DNA of 64,000 nt from [Borrelia] tanukii (GTDB lineage Bacteria > Spirochaetota > Spirochaetia > Borreliales > Borreliaceae). A model generated the notes under the pieces. The model was not told the origin of the DNA. It saw only the letters and a program-made list of their open reading frames with translations, and searched no databases. Numbering within the stretch: position 1 is the first letter of the stretch; every line of letters starts with the position of its first letter. The translations under genes and the position numbers were made by a program. This document shows positions 48,889-57,322 of the stretch, piece by piece. The DNA is taken from assembly GCF_030436345.1 (NCBI RefSeq), contig NZ_CP124038.1, forward strand, positions 372,001 to 436,000. Direction: 5' to 3'.

Positions 48889-49766
48889 AAAAAAAGTCAA
48901 GGTTTTTTCTTTACTGCTATATTTTATGTCTAATGGGATTTTTATTTTTTTCCTTAAATCCCAAAGCCCTAAAACAAATTAAACACAAAATTTACGACTA
49001 TTTAGAAATAATAGAAAATAAATACATTAACATTACAAAATCTATTACAATAAAAGAATCCCAATTAATACCAAAAGGATATCTTACTACCCAAATCATA
49101 AGTAAAAAACACTATACCTTGGGATATGCTGAAAGTGCAAGACAATCCGAATGGGCTGCTTATCCGCTTAAAAGAGAAATGGTAGAACTAGCATTAACTT
49201 TGTTAAAATCAAAAAAAATTAAAAGGAGTCCTAAATTCTTTGAAGACACCAACATTAAAGGCATTTTTCCAAAACTTGAAGATTACTTTAAAAGCGGTTA
49301 TGACAGAGGCCACATAGTAAGTTCTGCAGACATGTCTTTTTCTGAAAATGCAATGAAAGATACATATTTTTTATCAAATATATCGCCTCAAAAAAGCGAA
49401 TTTAATTCTGGAATTTGGCTAAAACTTGAAAAATTAGTAAGAGAATGGGCAATATCAAAAGGATATATATATATCATTAGTGCTGGAATTTTGACAGAAA
49501 ATAAAGGATTTATTGGTAAAAGAAAAATTTTAATACCTAAAAATTTTTATAAAATAATACTAGCAATTAATAATAACAATTTTTATGACATAATCTCTTT
49601 TATTATCCCAAATGAAAAAGCAAAAGACTTGGATTTGAAAAATTACGTTGTTAACGTCGATTCAATTGAAAAAAAAACAAAAATAGATTTTTTTGAAAAA
49701 CTTGATTCAAAAATTAAAAAAAATATTAAAAAAATGCAAAACACGCATTCTTGGAAGTTTAAATGA
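48885..49766 (+). CDS. DNA/RNA non-specific endonuclease (NUC1/NucA type), membrane-anchored or exported
   Basis: 293 residues. Residues 7-24 are one hydrophobic segment (FFLYCYILCLMGFLFFSL), either signal peptide or anchor. The catalytic core has DRGH (140-143) in YDRGHIVSSADMSFSENAM, and downstream YFLSNISPQKSEFNSGIWLKLE, which supplies the conserved Asn metal ligand and Glu. These are the beta-beta-alpha-metal signatures of Serratia-type nucleases, which degrade DNA and RNA with Mg2+. A secreted nuclease would supply nucleotides or attack extracellular DNA in a purine auxotroph. It overlaps both neighbours by ATGA, so all three are co-translated. Confidence 0.9.
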   Translation: MKKKSRFFLYCYILCLMGFLFFSLNPKALKQIKHKIYDYLEIIENKYINITKSITIKESQLIPKGYLTTQIISKKHYTLGYAESARQSEWAAYPLKREMVELALTLLKSKKIKRSPKFFEDTNIKGIFPKLEDYFKSGYDRGHIVSSADMSFSENAMKDTYFLSNISPQKSEFNSGIWLKLEKLVREWAISKGYIYIISAGILTENKGFIGKRKILIPKNFYKIILAINNNNFYDIISFIIPNEKAKDLDLKNYVVNVDSIEKKTKIDFFEKLDSKIKKNIKKMQNTHSWKFK

Positions 49767-50542
49767 AATCAATATTTACAAAGTTAAACGTTTCTATTAA
49801 TCTCTTTCTCTTTATAATTTTTATTTTAGCAACACTGGTTATATTAATTTTCTCTTATAAAATAAAATATAATGAAAATTATCAAAATTATGTTCTAGAA
49901 ATTTACAATAATAATTTTATAATATTGGTTAATAAATTCGCCATCTTTATTGCTGGAATCATAGGCTCACTGTGGTCATATATTAACTACAAAAGAACCA
50001 ATAATATACAATTTATACTTTTCTATTGCTTTATTAGTTCATATACATTAGAACCTATTTTAATTTCTGAAGATTTTTTTTTAAAAAATAACCTAAATTC
50101 AAGTTACTACTTATTTACAAAATTTATCCTTTTTATAAATACTTTTTCATTATTAAATTTATTTTTTTTAAGCTTATATATATGCGATTTCAAAATAAAA
50201 TCAATACATTATACAATGTACATTATTTTGACCTTTGCCTGCATATATAGCTATTCAATGCCTATTAATTCGTACGAAAATAGCCAAAACTACGGCATTC
50301 TTAAAATCGAAAGTACAAAATTTTACATAGACGCTTTTTTGTTGCTTATTTTAATAAACTTTGTAGTAGCATTCTTAAGAAAAAAAAATTTTGACTATTT
50401 TTTCCTTTTTGTTTCAATGCTTTTAATATTAAGTGGGATTTACTTAAATTTGCTAAAAATACCTTATGCCTTTATTCCAATCTCAATTGGTATACCAATC
50501 TACTTAAAAAAATCAGGAAAAATTTTCTTTTATTGGCTATAA
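49763..50542 (+). CDS. Polytopic membrane protein of unknown function
   Basis: 259 residues with about six hydrophobic segments: VSINLFLFIIFILATLVILIF (10-30), FIILVNKFAIFIAGIIGSLW, IQFILFYCFISSYTL, FILFINTFSLLNLFFLSLYI, MYIILTFACIYSY, AFLLLILINFVVAF and a last FFLFVSMLLILSGIYLNLL. No family motif recognised. It begins within the nuclease stop (ATGA 49763-49766). It overlaps the end of the converging lipid-kinase gene by 6 bases. A role in exporting or anchoring the nuclease is only a guess from position. Confidence 0.75.
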   Translation: MKSIFTKLNVSINLFLFIIFILATLVILIFSYKIKYNENYQNYVLEIYNNNFIILVNKFAIFIAGIIGSLWSYINYKRTNNIQFILFYCFISSYTLEPILISEDFFLKNNLNSSYYLFTKFILFINTFSLLNLFFLSLYICDFKIKSIHYTMYIILTFACIYSYSMPINSYENSQNYGILKIESTKFYIDAFLLLILINFVVAFLRKKNFDYFFLFVSMLLILSGIYLNLLKIPYAFIPISIGIPIYLKKSGKIFFYWL

Positions 50543-51151
50543 AAAAAAGAAAGTTAAAAAATAGGACGAAGTTGAAACAACAAGTGGTAAAAACAAATTA
50601 TCATAATTTGCAGCATCAAAAAGCTCTACCAATACTGCTAAAATCCCAAGAATTAAAGCTGTTGTTAAATAGGGGAAAAAATAATAATATGAAAAAAAAG
50701 TAACACAAAATACAACAAAGCTACCAGAAATCGTTTTATCATTTACAAGCTTAAAAGAAGGAATTAACTTTCCAGCAAGACTTGCAAATCCATCACCAAG
50801 ACATACTGAGAATATTCCAATATAATTAAAAGGCTCCATAACCAAGCAATATGATGTCAATATGCCCAAAAACAAAAACACAGGCGAAAAAGATACTTTA
50901 TTGGGTAATATTTTTCTTGATTTTAATATTATGTCTGAAATATTTTTAAAGAAAAGTAGTTTTTTTTTAGTAATTCTAAAAACTTCAGAACTTAAGTATA
51001 AAACCATAAAAAGTATGTTAGAAACAAGCCCTATCCAAAAATTTATTCCATAAAAACCCAAAATTATTAAGCTAAAAATATGAAAAAATTTTCTAATAAT
51101 TTCATACTTAATATCTTCTCTAAAAATTGTTCTTTTAAACACATTAAACAT
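50537..51151 (-). CDS. CTP-dependent dolichol/phytol/diacylglycerol kinase-family membrane protein
   Basis: 204 residues with about six membrane helices. Family features: YEIIRKFFHIFSLIILGFYG near the start, FSVCLGDGFASLAGKLIP (GDG.AS..GK) in the centre, NDKTISGSFVVF (KT..GS) and LVELFDAANYDNLFLPLV near the end, the pattern of the SEC59/VTE5 group. Those proteins phosphorylate polyprenols or diacylglycerol with CTP. B31 annotates it as phosphatidate cytidylyltransferase-like, but the motifs fit the kinase family better. No clear ribosome site. Converges with the membrane protein gene. Confidence 0.78.
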   Translation of the reverse strand: MFNVFKRTIFREDIKYEIIRKFFHIFSLIILGFYGINFWIGLVSNILFMVLYLSSEVFRITKKKLLFFKNISDIILKSRKILPNKVSFSPVFLFLGILTSYCLVMEPFNYIGIFSVCLGDGFASLAGKLIPSFKLVNDKTISGSFVVFCVTFFSYYYFFPYLTTALILGILAVLVELFDAANYDNLFLPLVVSTSSYFLTFFFL

Positions 51152-51405
51152 TATTCAATCTTTTTAAGTAGATATTAAGTTACCATTTGAAAACATTTTT
51201 TTAACACTTATCAAATCTTCCATTTATCACTGTAAATAAATTAAAATAAACAAAAACCTTTTTGCAAACCCATATCTTATAATAAAATTATTTATATTAA
51301 TTTACAATTTTTTTTCAAAAAAAAATATTCTAACCTAGAGATTTATTATAAATAGGCAATACTTATTTATATTTATAAAGAAAATAATAAAGCGGGTTTA
51401 CAAAA
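51152..51405. other. 254-base divergent region upstream of cheR
   Basis: A/T-rich DNA between the lipid-kinase-like gene (minus) and cheR (plus). TATAAT occurs at 51278-51283 but the nearest TTGCAA is only 10 bases upstream, so no convincing promoter is assigned. No hairpin or small frame stands out. Confidence 0.5.
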
Positions 51406-52263
51406 ATGCTAAAAATTGAAGATAACTTATTTTTAAAATTTTGCGACTTTATATACAACAACAGTGGAATGCGTTTTGATGAAAAAAATAAATTTATTCT
51501 TCAAAGCAGAATTAATGACGCGGTACGAGAACTTAATCTTGAAAATCCATCACAACTTTATAATTTAATAATTAGTGAAAAATTCAAAAAAGAATATTTC
51601 CTAGATTTAGTCACGACTAATTTAACAAGATTTTTTAGAAATTCAATGCATTTCCAAACCTTTGAAAAATTTGTAATTCCTAATTTAATTAGTATTAAAA
51701 ACATGGAAAAAAAAACCAGGATTATTATCTGGTCTGCGGGATGCTCAACAGGAGAAGAACCTTATTCATTAGCATTTGTACTCAAATCAAAACTTCCAAA
51801 AGAAATAGATTTTGTCATTATCGCTTCTGATTTAAGTTTAAAATCTTTGATGATAGCAAAAGAAGGATATTACTCATCAAATAAATGTGAAAATATTCCT
51901 AAAGAATACCGACACTATATATATTCTCACTCAAACGGATATAAAATTAAAAATGAAATTAAAAATCACATAAGATTTGATTATCATAACCTAAACTTTG
52001 AAAGTAATTTTTCACAAATTGATGTTATTTTTTGTAGAAATGTATTAATATACTTTGATGAAAAATCAAAAATTAAAGTACTTAAAAAATTCTACAATAA
52101 CATGTCTAAAAACAGCTATTTATTTATAGGACACTCAGAATCCCTTTTTGGACTTAATCTTCCTTTCAAATTTTTAAAAACACCCTGGGCAATAATCTAT
52201 GAAAAAAAAGATACCGGCTGTCAAAAAGAAAAATTTAAATTAAAAAATAAATATAAGTTATAA
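51406..52263 (+). CDS. cheR: Chemotaxis protein methyltransferase
   Basis: 285 residues. It methylates glutamates on methyl-accepting chemotaxis proteins using SAM. The small N-terminal helical domain (1-75) includes FKKEYFLDLVTTNLTRFFRN, and the SAM domain has IIWSAGCSTGEEPYSLAFVL, DLSLKSLMIAKEGYYSSNKCENIPKEY and FDVIFCRNVLIYFDEKSKIKVL (IDVIFCRNVLIYFD). The TPR insertion of CheR2-type enzymes is absent. Followed by cheB after 32 bases; the two are antagonists. This would be CheR2 in B31 terms (BB0414 from memory). Confidence 0.95.
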   Translation: MLKIEDNLFLKFCDFIYNNSGMRFDEKNKFILQSRINDAVRELNLENPSQLYNLIISEKFKKEYFLDLVTTNLTRFFRNSMHFQTFEKFVIPNLISIKNMEKKTRIIIWSAGCSTGEEPYSLAFVLKSKLPKEIDFVIIASDLSLKSLMIAKEGYYSSNKCENIPKEYRHYIYSHSNGYKIKNEIKNHIRFDYHNLNFESNFSQIDVIFCRNVLIYFDEKSKIKVLKKFYNNMSKNSYLFIGHSESLFGLNLPFKFLKTPWAIIYEKKDTGCQKEKFKLKNKYKL

Positions 52264-52295
52264 TTTAACAAGAATTAAATAGGAAAAAAGTAACG

Positions 52296-53423
52296 GTGGA
52301 AACAAAAATTTCTGTACTTATCATAGAATACTTTGCTGTAAAGAGAAAACTTATATCAGACCTTATTAATTCATCTCCTAAACTCCAAGTCATTGCAACT
52401 GCTTCCAATGGCAAATTCGCAACAAATAAACTTAAAAAACATAACCCCGAAGTAATATTAATGAATCTAGAAGAAAACAACATTAAAGATATTTTCTTTT
52501 TGGAGAAAAAAAACAATATAAATAAAACAATACCAATTATTGTAACATCTTCGAATCAAAACCTAATAAATATTGCTGCTTTAAAAGGTGCTGATGATCT
52601 TATATTAGTATCTAAAAATAAAAAATCACATGAAAACAAAAAAGAACAAATTATTAATTCTCTTTTGACCTATGGATCGATATCTATAAAAAACAAAATT
52701 ATCTGCAATAAGGATATGGAAACAAAAAGCTATGAGAAAGCTAAAATTTTTTTAAATAACAAAAATGACATTTTTTCATTAACTCAACTTGAAGGACATA
52801 TAGAAGAAAAAATATTAAATGAAAAAGAAATCAAAAAACTTAAACTGAGAAAATTCGACATAATAGCAATTGGAGTATCAGCAGGGGGGCCCGTAGCCTT
52901 GAAATCAATATTACCAGAAATACCTGAAAGCTTTCCACCAATAATAATTGTTCAACATATGCCCAAAGGATTTACAGAAGAATTTGCAAAAAATCTTAAT
53001 AATCTTTGCAAAATAAAAGTAAAAGAAACCGCCAATAAAGAAATATTAAAGCAAGGACATGCATACATAAGCTCGGGCGGATATCATACAAGAATAAAAA
53101 AAATTGATGGTAACTATCAAATACAAATATTTGATGACAAACATATAAATGGTCACAAACCATCTATTGGGGTATTATTTCAATCTATTGCAGAGATTGC
53201 AAAAGACAAAGCAATTGCCCTAATAATGACTGGAATGGGAAATGACGGATCAAGAGAAATTGGCGATATAAAAAAAGCTGGGGGGCTAACTATTGCACAA
53301 GATAAAGAAAGTTCCATGGTTTTTGGAATGCCAAAAATAGCAATAAAAGAAAACAACATAGACTATATAGTTCCTCTAAACCATATGGTAGAATTATTAA
53401 AGGCTATACTAATTAATAGCTAA
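52296..53423 (+). CDS. cheB: CheB-type methylesterase with a non-phosphorylatable receiver domain
   Basis: 375 residues from the GTG at 52296 (AGGAAA upstream). Residues 5-110 align with the CheB receiver, but key residues are lost: the acidic pair DD is Glu11-Tyr12, and the phospho-acceptor Asp of LDVEMP is Asn57 (LMNLEEN). The methylesterase domain (from about 185) is intact: Ser195 in IGVSAGGP, His221 in IVQHMPKGFT and Asp317 in TGMGNDGSRE, completing the Ser-His-Asp triad. It should therefore deamidate or demethylate receptors without CheA control, or be regulated otherwise. A Lys/Asn-rich linker of about 70 residues separates the domains. Confidence 0.93.
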   Translation: METKISVLIIEYFAVKRKLISDLINSSPKLQVIATASNGKFATNKLKKHNPEVILMNLEENNIKDIFFLEKKNNINKTIPIIVTSSNQNLINIAALKGADDLILVSKNKKSHENKKEQIINSLLTYGSISIKNKIICNKDMETKSYEKAKIFLNNKNDIFSLTQLEGHIEEKILNEKEIKKLKLRKFDIIAIGVSAGGPVALKSILPEIPESFPPIIIVQHMPKGFTEEFAKNLNNLCKIKVKETANKEILKQGHAYISSGGYHTRIKKIDGNYQIQIFDDKHINGHKPSIGVLFQSIAEIAKDKAIALIMTGMGNDGSREIGDIKKAGGLTIAQDKESSMVFGMPKIAIKENNIDYIVPLNHMVELLKAILINS

Positions 53424-53445
53424 TTTTTTTAACAAGGAATATTTT

Positions 53446-54660
53446 TTGGACAACAAAAAAGACAACACCAAAATAGAAGACTGCTTTTCTCATGTAAGTA
53501 AATTTAATATACACAATAAAACAATATATATACTTGGAACTGCGCACGTGTCAAAAAAAAGCTCAGAAGATACTGCGAATTTAATAGAAATCTTAAAGCC
53601 AGACTATATTGCCGTTGAACTCGATGAAGCTCGATATCATTCAATCTTAAACACTGATGAAAATGAAAAATGGAGGAACTTAGATATAGATAAAGCTTTA
53701 AAACAAGGAAAAGCCTTCTTTCTCATAATAAATATAATTCTTAGTAATTTTCAAAAAAAATTAGCAAAAGAACAGGGAATAAAACCTGGTGAAGAAATGA
53801 AAACAGCTATTTTAAAAGCTAAAGAACACAATATTCCACTAATTCTTGCTGACAGAAAAATTGAAACAACTCTAAAAAGAGCGTGGATATCTATTCCAAT
53901 ATTTGAAAAAGCAAAAATAATCTCAAGCCTTTTTTCCCTAACAGATACAAAAATTACAACAGATGAAATTGAAAAACTCAAAGAACAAGACGCTCTTTCA
54001 AAAATAATGGAAGAACTTTCCAAAGAAATACCTAAAGTAAAAAAAGCTTTAATAGAGGAAAGAGACGAATTTATTGCAAACAAAATACTTGAAGGAAAAG
54101 GCATTATTCTTGCCATTGTAGGCGCAGGACATGTAAACGGAATAATGAAAACCTTAAAAGAAATAAGTCAAAATAAAAAAATAATAAACGTTGAAGAACT
54201 CGACAGAATACCTAAAAAACATTTTTCATTTAGCAAAATGCTATCTTACTTAATTGCAATTTCAATCATTTTACTAATAGCAAGCTCTTTTTACTTTAAA
54301 GGATTTGATTTTGCTTACAAAAATTTAAAACTTTGGATAATATCTAACTCTCTCTTTTCAGGCATTGCATCCATCTTATTGAAATCTCATCCTTTAACAA
54401 TTTTAACAGCTATTATGGGGTCTCCAATATTCTCCTTAATACCATTCATAGGAACAGGCATGGTAGCAGGACTTGTTGAAGCTTACATAAACAAACCAAA
54501 GGTCAAAGATTTTGAGAATCTACAAGAAGAATTGTCAACAACAAAAGGATATTTCAAAAACAAAGTTACAAGAATTTTACTAATAGCACTTTTTGTAAAC
54601 CTTGGATCTACAATTGGAACAATTGTAGGACTTAAATTTTTATTAAATGTTTTCAAATAA
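53446..54660 (+). CDS. TraB/PrgY-family membrane protein
   Basis: 404 residues starting at TTG (53446), with AAGGAAT upstream. The TraB domain (1-230) has YILGTAHVSKKS, DYIAVELDEARYHS, GEEMKTAILKAKEHNIPLILADRKIETTLKRAW and ILAIVGAGHVNGIM, the conserved family residues. The C-terminal part has about four membrane helices. The enterococcal relatives limit pheromone production; relatives elsewhere are probably membrane metalloproteases, but the true role here is unknown. It follows cheB by 22 bases and precedes adk by 38. Confidence 0.88.
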   Translation: MDNKKDNTKIEDCFSHVSKFNIHNKTIYILGTAHVSKKSSEDTANLIEILKPDYIAVELDEARYHSILNTDENEKWRNLDIDKALKQGKAFFLIINIILSNFQKKLAKEQGIKPGEEMKTAILKAKEHNIPLILADRKIETTLKRAWISIPIFEKAKIISSLFSLTDTKITTDEIEKLKEQDALSKIMEELSKEIPKVKKALIEERDEFIANKILEGKGIILAIVGAGHVNGIMKTLKEISQNKKIINVEELDRIPKKHFSFSKMLSYLIAISIILLIASSFYFKGFDFAYKNLKLWIISNSLFSGIASILLKSHPLTILTAIMGSPIFSLIPFIGTGMVAGLVEAYINKPKVKDFENLQEELSTTKGYFKNKVTRILLIALFVNLGSTIGTIVGLKFLLNVFK

Positions 54661-54698
54661 ACCCTTAAAATGATAAATATCTACACAGGAGTACATAT

Positions 54699-55334
54699 AT
54701 GGGACTTGTATTTTTAGGTCCTCCAGGTTCTGGAAAGGGGACTATTTCAAAAATTATTTCTAAAGAATTTAAATACCATCACATTTCAACAGGAGATTTA
54801 TTTAGAGAAAATATTTTAAATTCTACAACTCTTGGAAAAGAAATAAAAAAAATTGTTGAAAAGGGAGAACTGGTCCCAGACCTAATTACAATCAAAATTG
54901 TAGAAGATAAAATCAGAGCTATTGAAAAGAACAAAAATTTTATTTTAGATGGATTTCCGCGCAACATTTGTCAAGCTGAAGCTCTTGACAAATTTTTGCC
55001 AAACGTAAAAATAATAAACTTTTTAATTGATGAAGAATTGGTAATAAAAAGACTCTCAGGAAGAAGAATTTGCAAATCTTGTAATAATATTTTCAATATA
55101 TATACCCTAGCCACAAAAATTAATGGCATTTGCGACGTTTGCGGAGGAGACCTTTACCAACGAGAAGATGATAAAGAAGAATGCCTAAAAATAAGACTTA
55201 AAGAATATAAATTACAAACAAAACCATTAATAGAATTTTACTCAAAATGCTCTAGACTTAATAATGTTGATGCATCTGTTAAAATTGATGAAATCAGAAA
55301 AAAAATAATTAAAATAATGTTAAAAAAAAATTAA
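54699..55334 (+). CDS. adk: Adenylate kinase with a zinc-type lid
   Basis: 211 residues. P-loop LGPPGSGKGT at the N-terminus, HISTGDLFRENI for AMP binding, ILDGFPRNICQAEAL, and GRRICKSCNNIF with CDVCGG, giving four lid cysteines (125, 128, 145, 148) for a structural zinc. RLKEYKLQTKPLIEFY is the usual C-terminal element. It interconverts ATP, AMP and ADP. The ribosome site AGGAG precedes the ATG; the following gene starts immediately after the stop. Confidence 0.97.
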   Translation: MGLVFLGPPGSGKGTISKIISKEFKYHHISTGDLFRENILNSTTLGKEIKKIVEKGELVPDLITIKIVEDKIRAIEKNKNFILDGFPRNICQAEALDKFLPNVKIINFLIDEELVIKRLSGRRICKSCNNIFNIYTLATKINGICDVCGGDLYQREDDKEECLKIRLKEYKLQTKPLIEFYSKCSRLNNVDASVKIDEIRKKIIKIMLKKN

Positions 55335-56384
55335 ATGGGAAAGGTATTCAAAATAAAAATGTTAAAAAAAATTTGCTTTTGCTTGCTTTTTTTGCAAGTA
55401 AAAATAATTCTTGCCCAAGATCAACAAGACTTAAAATTCGATGATAAATATTTTTACTTTACTTTTCAATCTGCTTATTATCCTCCCCACGAACTGGGAA
55501 CAAATGGAAGCAAATTTTCACAAAGCTTTAAATATCCCAACTTCCAAAATATTGAACCAAGTTTGAAAATTCCAGCCAATTATTGGGGGGGAATAAAATT
55601 AATATCATACGTAGGATACTATAAAAATTTTAAAGCTTTAAACAATCCCAATTCTATATTTTTTAAAAACAATGGAATAGACGTCGACTTAAATATCGGA
55701 CTATCTCCCGTTAGTATCTCATTTAAAAGCATGCTAGGCTTTACTCCTATTGCTTTTCTAAATTTATATGCATCAAATGAAATTGGTATAGGTTGGGAAG
55801 CTTTTGGATTTAAGGGAATTGGCGTGCACATTAAAAATGGAAAATATTCAAATACTATTGAATTTTATTCAGAAATAATAATAGGGGGACGACTCCAATT
55901 TGATTTAAACGCTATTTTTCAAGGAGAATGGACACACATTATTACAGTTATTGGCAATGATTTTACATACTTAATTAATCCTCATGCAAACAAAGATCAA
56001 CTTTGGAAATATAAAGCAGACGATGGTAAAAATATAAATGGCATGCTAATAAAGCCTTATGCTCTTTTAGCTTATAAAATGCCAATACCTCTTAACACCA
56101 TAGGTCTACTTTATGAAGGAAAAACACAAATCGGCAAAGAAAGAAACACAAGCTCATGGAAAAACAAAGGTTGGGGAAGTGATATTTTTTACCACAATAT
56201 TTCTATTATTACTAATTTTGAAATTGTCAAGCCTTTAACAATTGGCCTTCAACTAAAATTATCTACAAACCCTACATATACAAATAACACCGCTGGACTG
56301 GCTGATATTTCAAAAAGAATAGCAACTAGCAATTCTTATTTTTACTACGATTCTATTGGAATATCTATAACTTATAAATACTAA
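55335..56384 (+). CDS. dipA: Outer-membrane porin, DipA-like (dicarboxylate porin)
   Basis: 349 residues from the ATG immediately after the adk stop (TAAATG), or 341 from the ATG at 55359; neither has a perfect ribosome site, so coupling to adk may set the start. A signal peptide (LKKICFCLLFLQVKIILAQDQ) is followed by a barrel-like mature protein rich in aromatic alternating strands, with the C-terminal SNSYFYYDSIGISITYKY ending in an aromatic residue as outer-membrane strands do. From memory this is BB0418, reported as dicarboxylate-specific porin A. A seven-G run (55585-55591) lies in the coding sequence. Confidence 0.88.
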   Translation: MGKVFKIKMLKKICFCLLFLQVKIILAQDQQDLKFDDKYFYFTFQSAYYPPHELGTNGSKFSQSFKYPNFQNIEPSLKIPANYWGGIKLISYVGYYKNFKALNNPNSIFFKNNGIDVDLNIGLSPVSISFKSMLGFTPIAFLNLYASNEIGIGWEAFGFKGIGVHIKNGKYSNTIEFYSEIIIGGRLQFDLNAIFQGEWTHIITVIGNDFTYLINPHANKDQLWKYKADDGKNINGMLIKPYALLAYKMPIPLNTIGLLYEGKTQIGKERNTSSWKNKGWGSDIFYHNISIITNFEIVKPLTIGLQLKLSTNPTYTNNTAGLADISKRIATSNSYFYYDSIGISITYKY

Positions 56385-56404
56385 AATCTAATAAATATAA
56401 AATT

Positions 56405-57322
56405 TTAATATCTAAACTGATTCCTTCCAGAAACTTTGGCCTCATAAAGCTTGCTATCAGCAAGTTTTATGATATTGGTAAAATTGTTATCAATAGGAAT
56501 TTCTTGAGCAAGCCCTATTGAAACAGTTACAATACTAGAAATACTACTATGCTCATGAACTATTCTTAAACACTTTATATCATTAATCATTGTTTTAATA
56601 ATGCAAATCATTTCACTTAGGCTCTTGTTAACAGAAAAAAAAATAAATTCTTCTCCTCCATATCGAGCAACATCTATTTTATATTTTAAAGAAACCTTAT
56701 ATAAAGCTTTAGCAATCAATTTAAGGCACTCATCACCATTGGTGTGGCCATAATTATCATTGTAATTTTTAAAATTATCAATATCCAACATTCCAACAAT
56801 TACTACTTCTTTACTTTCTAAAGCCTTCATCCACGACTTAGAAAATTTATCCATAAAAAATCTTCTGTTTGGAATCTGAGTAAGCCCATCAATTCTAGAT
56901 AAGCTTTTAAAATAATCTCTTAACCGTTTTAATTCAAGATGCGTCTTAACTCTAGCGTCAATTATTCGGCTATTAAAGGGCTTTAAAATATAATCTACTC
57001 CACCAACGTTAAATCCCTCAAGTTGAGCATCTGTAGAACTTCTTGAACTAATGAAAATTACAGGAATCTCTTTAGTATCAGGATCGCTTTTTAGCTTTCT
57101 GCACACCTCATATCCATTAATATCTGGAAGCCCTATGTCAAGAAGTATAAGATCAGGACTATCTTTTTCAACTTGCTTTAAAGCATCAAGTCCATTTGTT
57201 GCAACCTCAACCTCATAAGAATCTTGCAATATATTTACCAATAAATCTAAATTGGTGGGAGAATCATCCACAATTAAAAGCTTTTGATTCTCTACTTCAA
57301 AAGATTTATCTTTAATTATCAT
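56405..57322 (-). CDS. rrp1: Response regulator diguanylate cyclase
   Basis: 305 residues from the ATG at 57322, the known length; the longer frame from 57361 adds 13 residues within hpk1. The receiver domain has acidic residues at 19-20 (LLIVDDSPTN), phospho-Asp62 (LLDIGLPDINGYE) and Lys114 (ILKPF). The GGDEF domain has GGEEF (222-226) in ARYGGEEF with DIDNFKNYNDNYGHTNGDECL. The inhibitory RxxD site upstream of GGEEF reads Lys213-Ile216, so product inhibition through that site is unlikely. It makes c-di-GMP when phosphorylated by Hpk1; the only such cyclase of Borrelia as far as I know. It overlaps the hpk1 stop by 11 bases. Confidence 0.96.
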   Translation of the reverse strand: MIIKDKSFEVENQKLLIVDDSPTNLDLLVNILQDSYEVEVATNGLDALKQVEKDSPDLILLDIGLPDINGYEVCRKLKSDPDTKEIPVIFISSRSSTDAQLEGFNVGGVDYILKPFNSRIIDARVKTHLELKRLRDYFKSLSRIDGLTQIPNRRFFMDKFSKSWMKALESKEVVIVGMLDIDNFKNYNDNYGHTNGDECLKLIAKALYKVSLKYKIDVARYGGEEFIFFSVNKSLSEMICIIKTMINDIKCLRIVHEHSSISSIVTVSIGLAQEIPIDNNFTNIIKLADSKLYEAKVSGRNQFRY

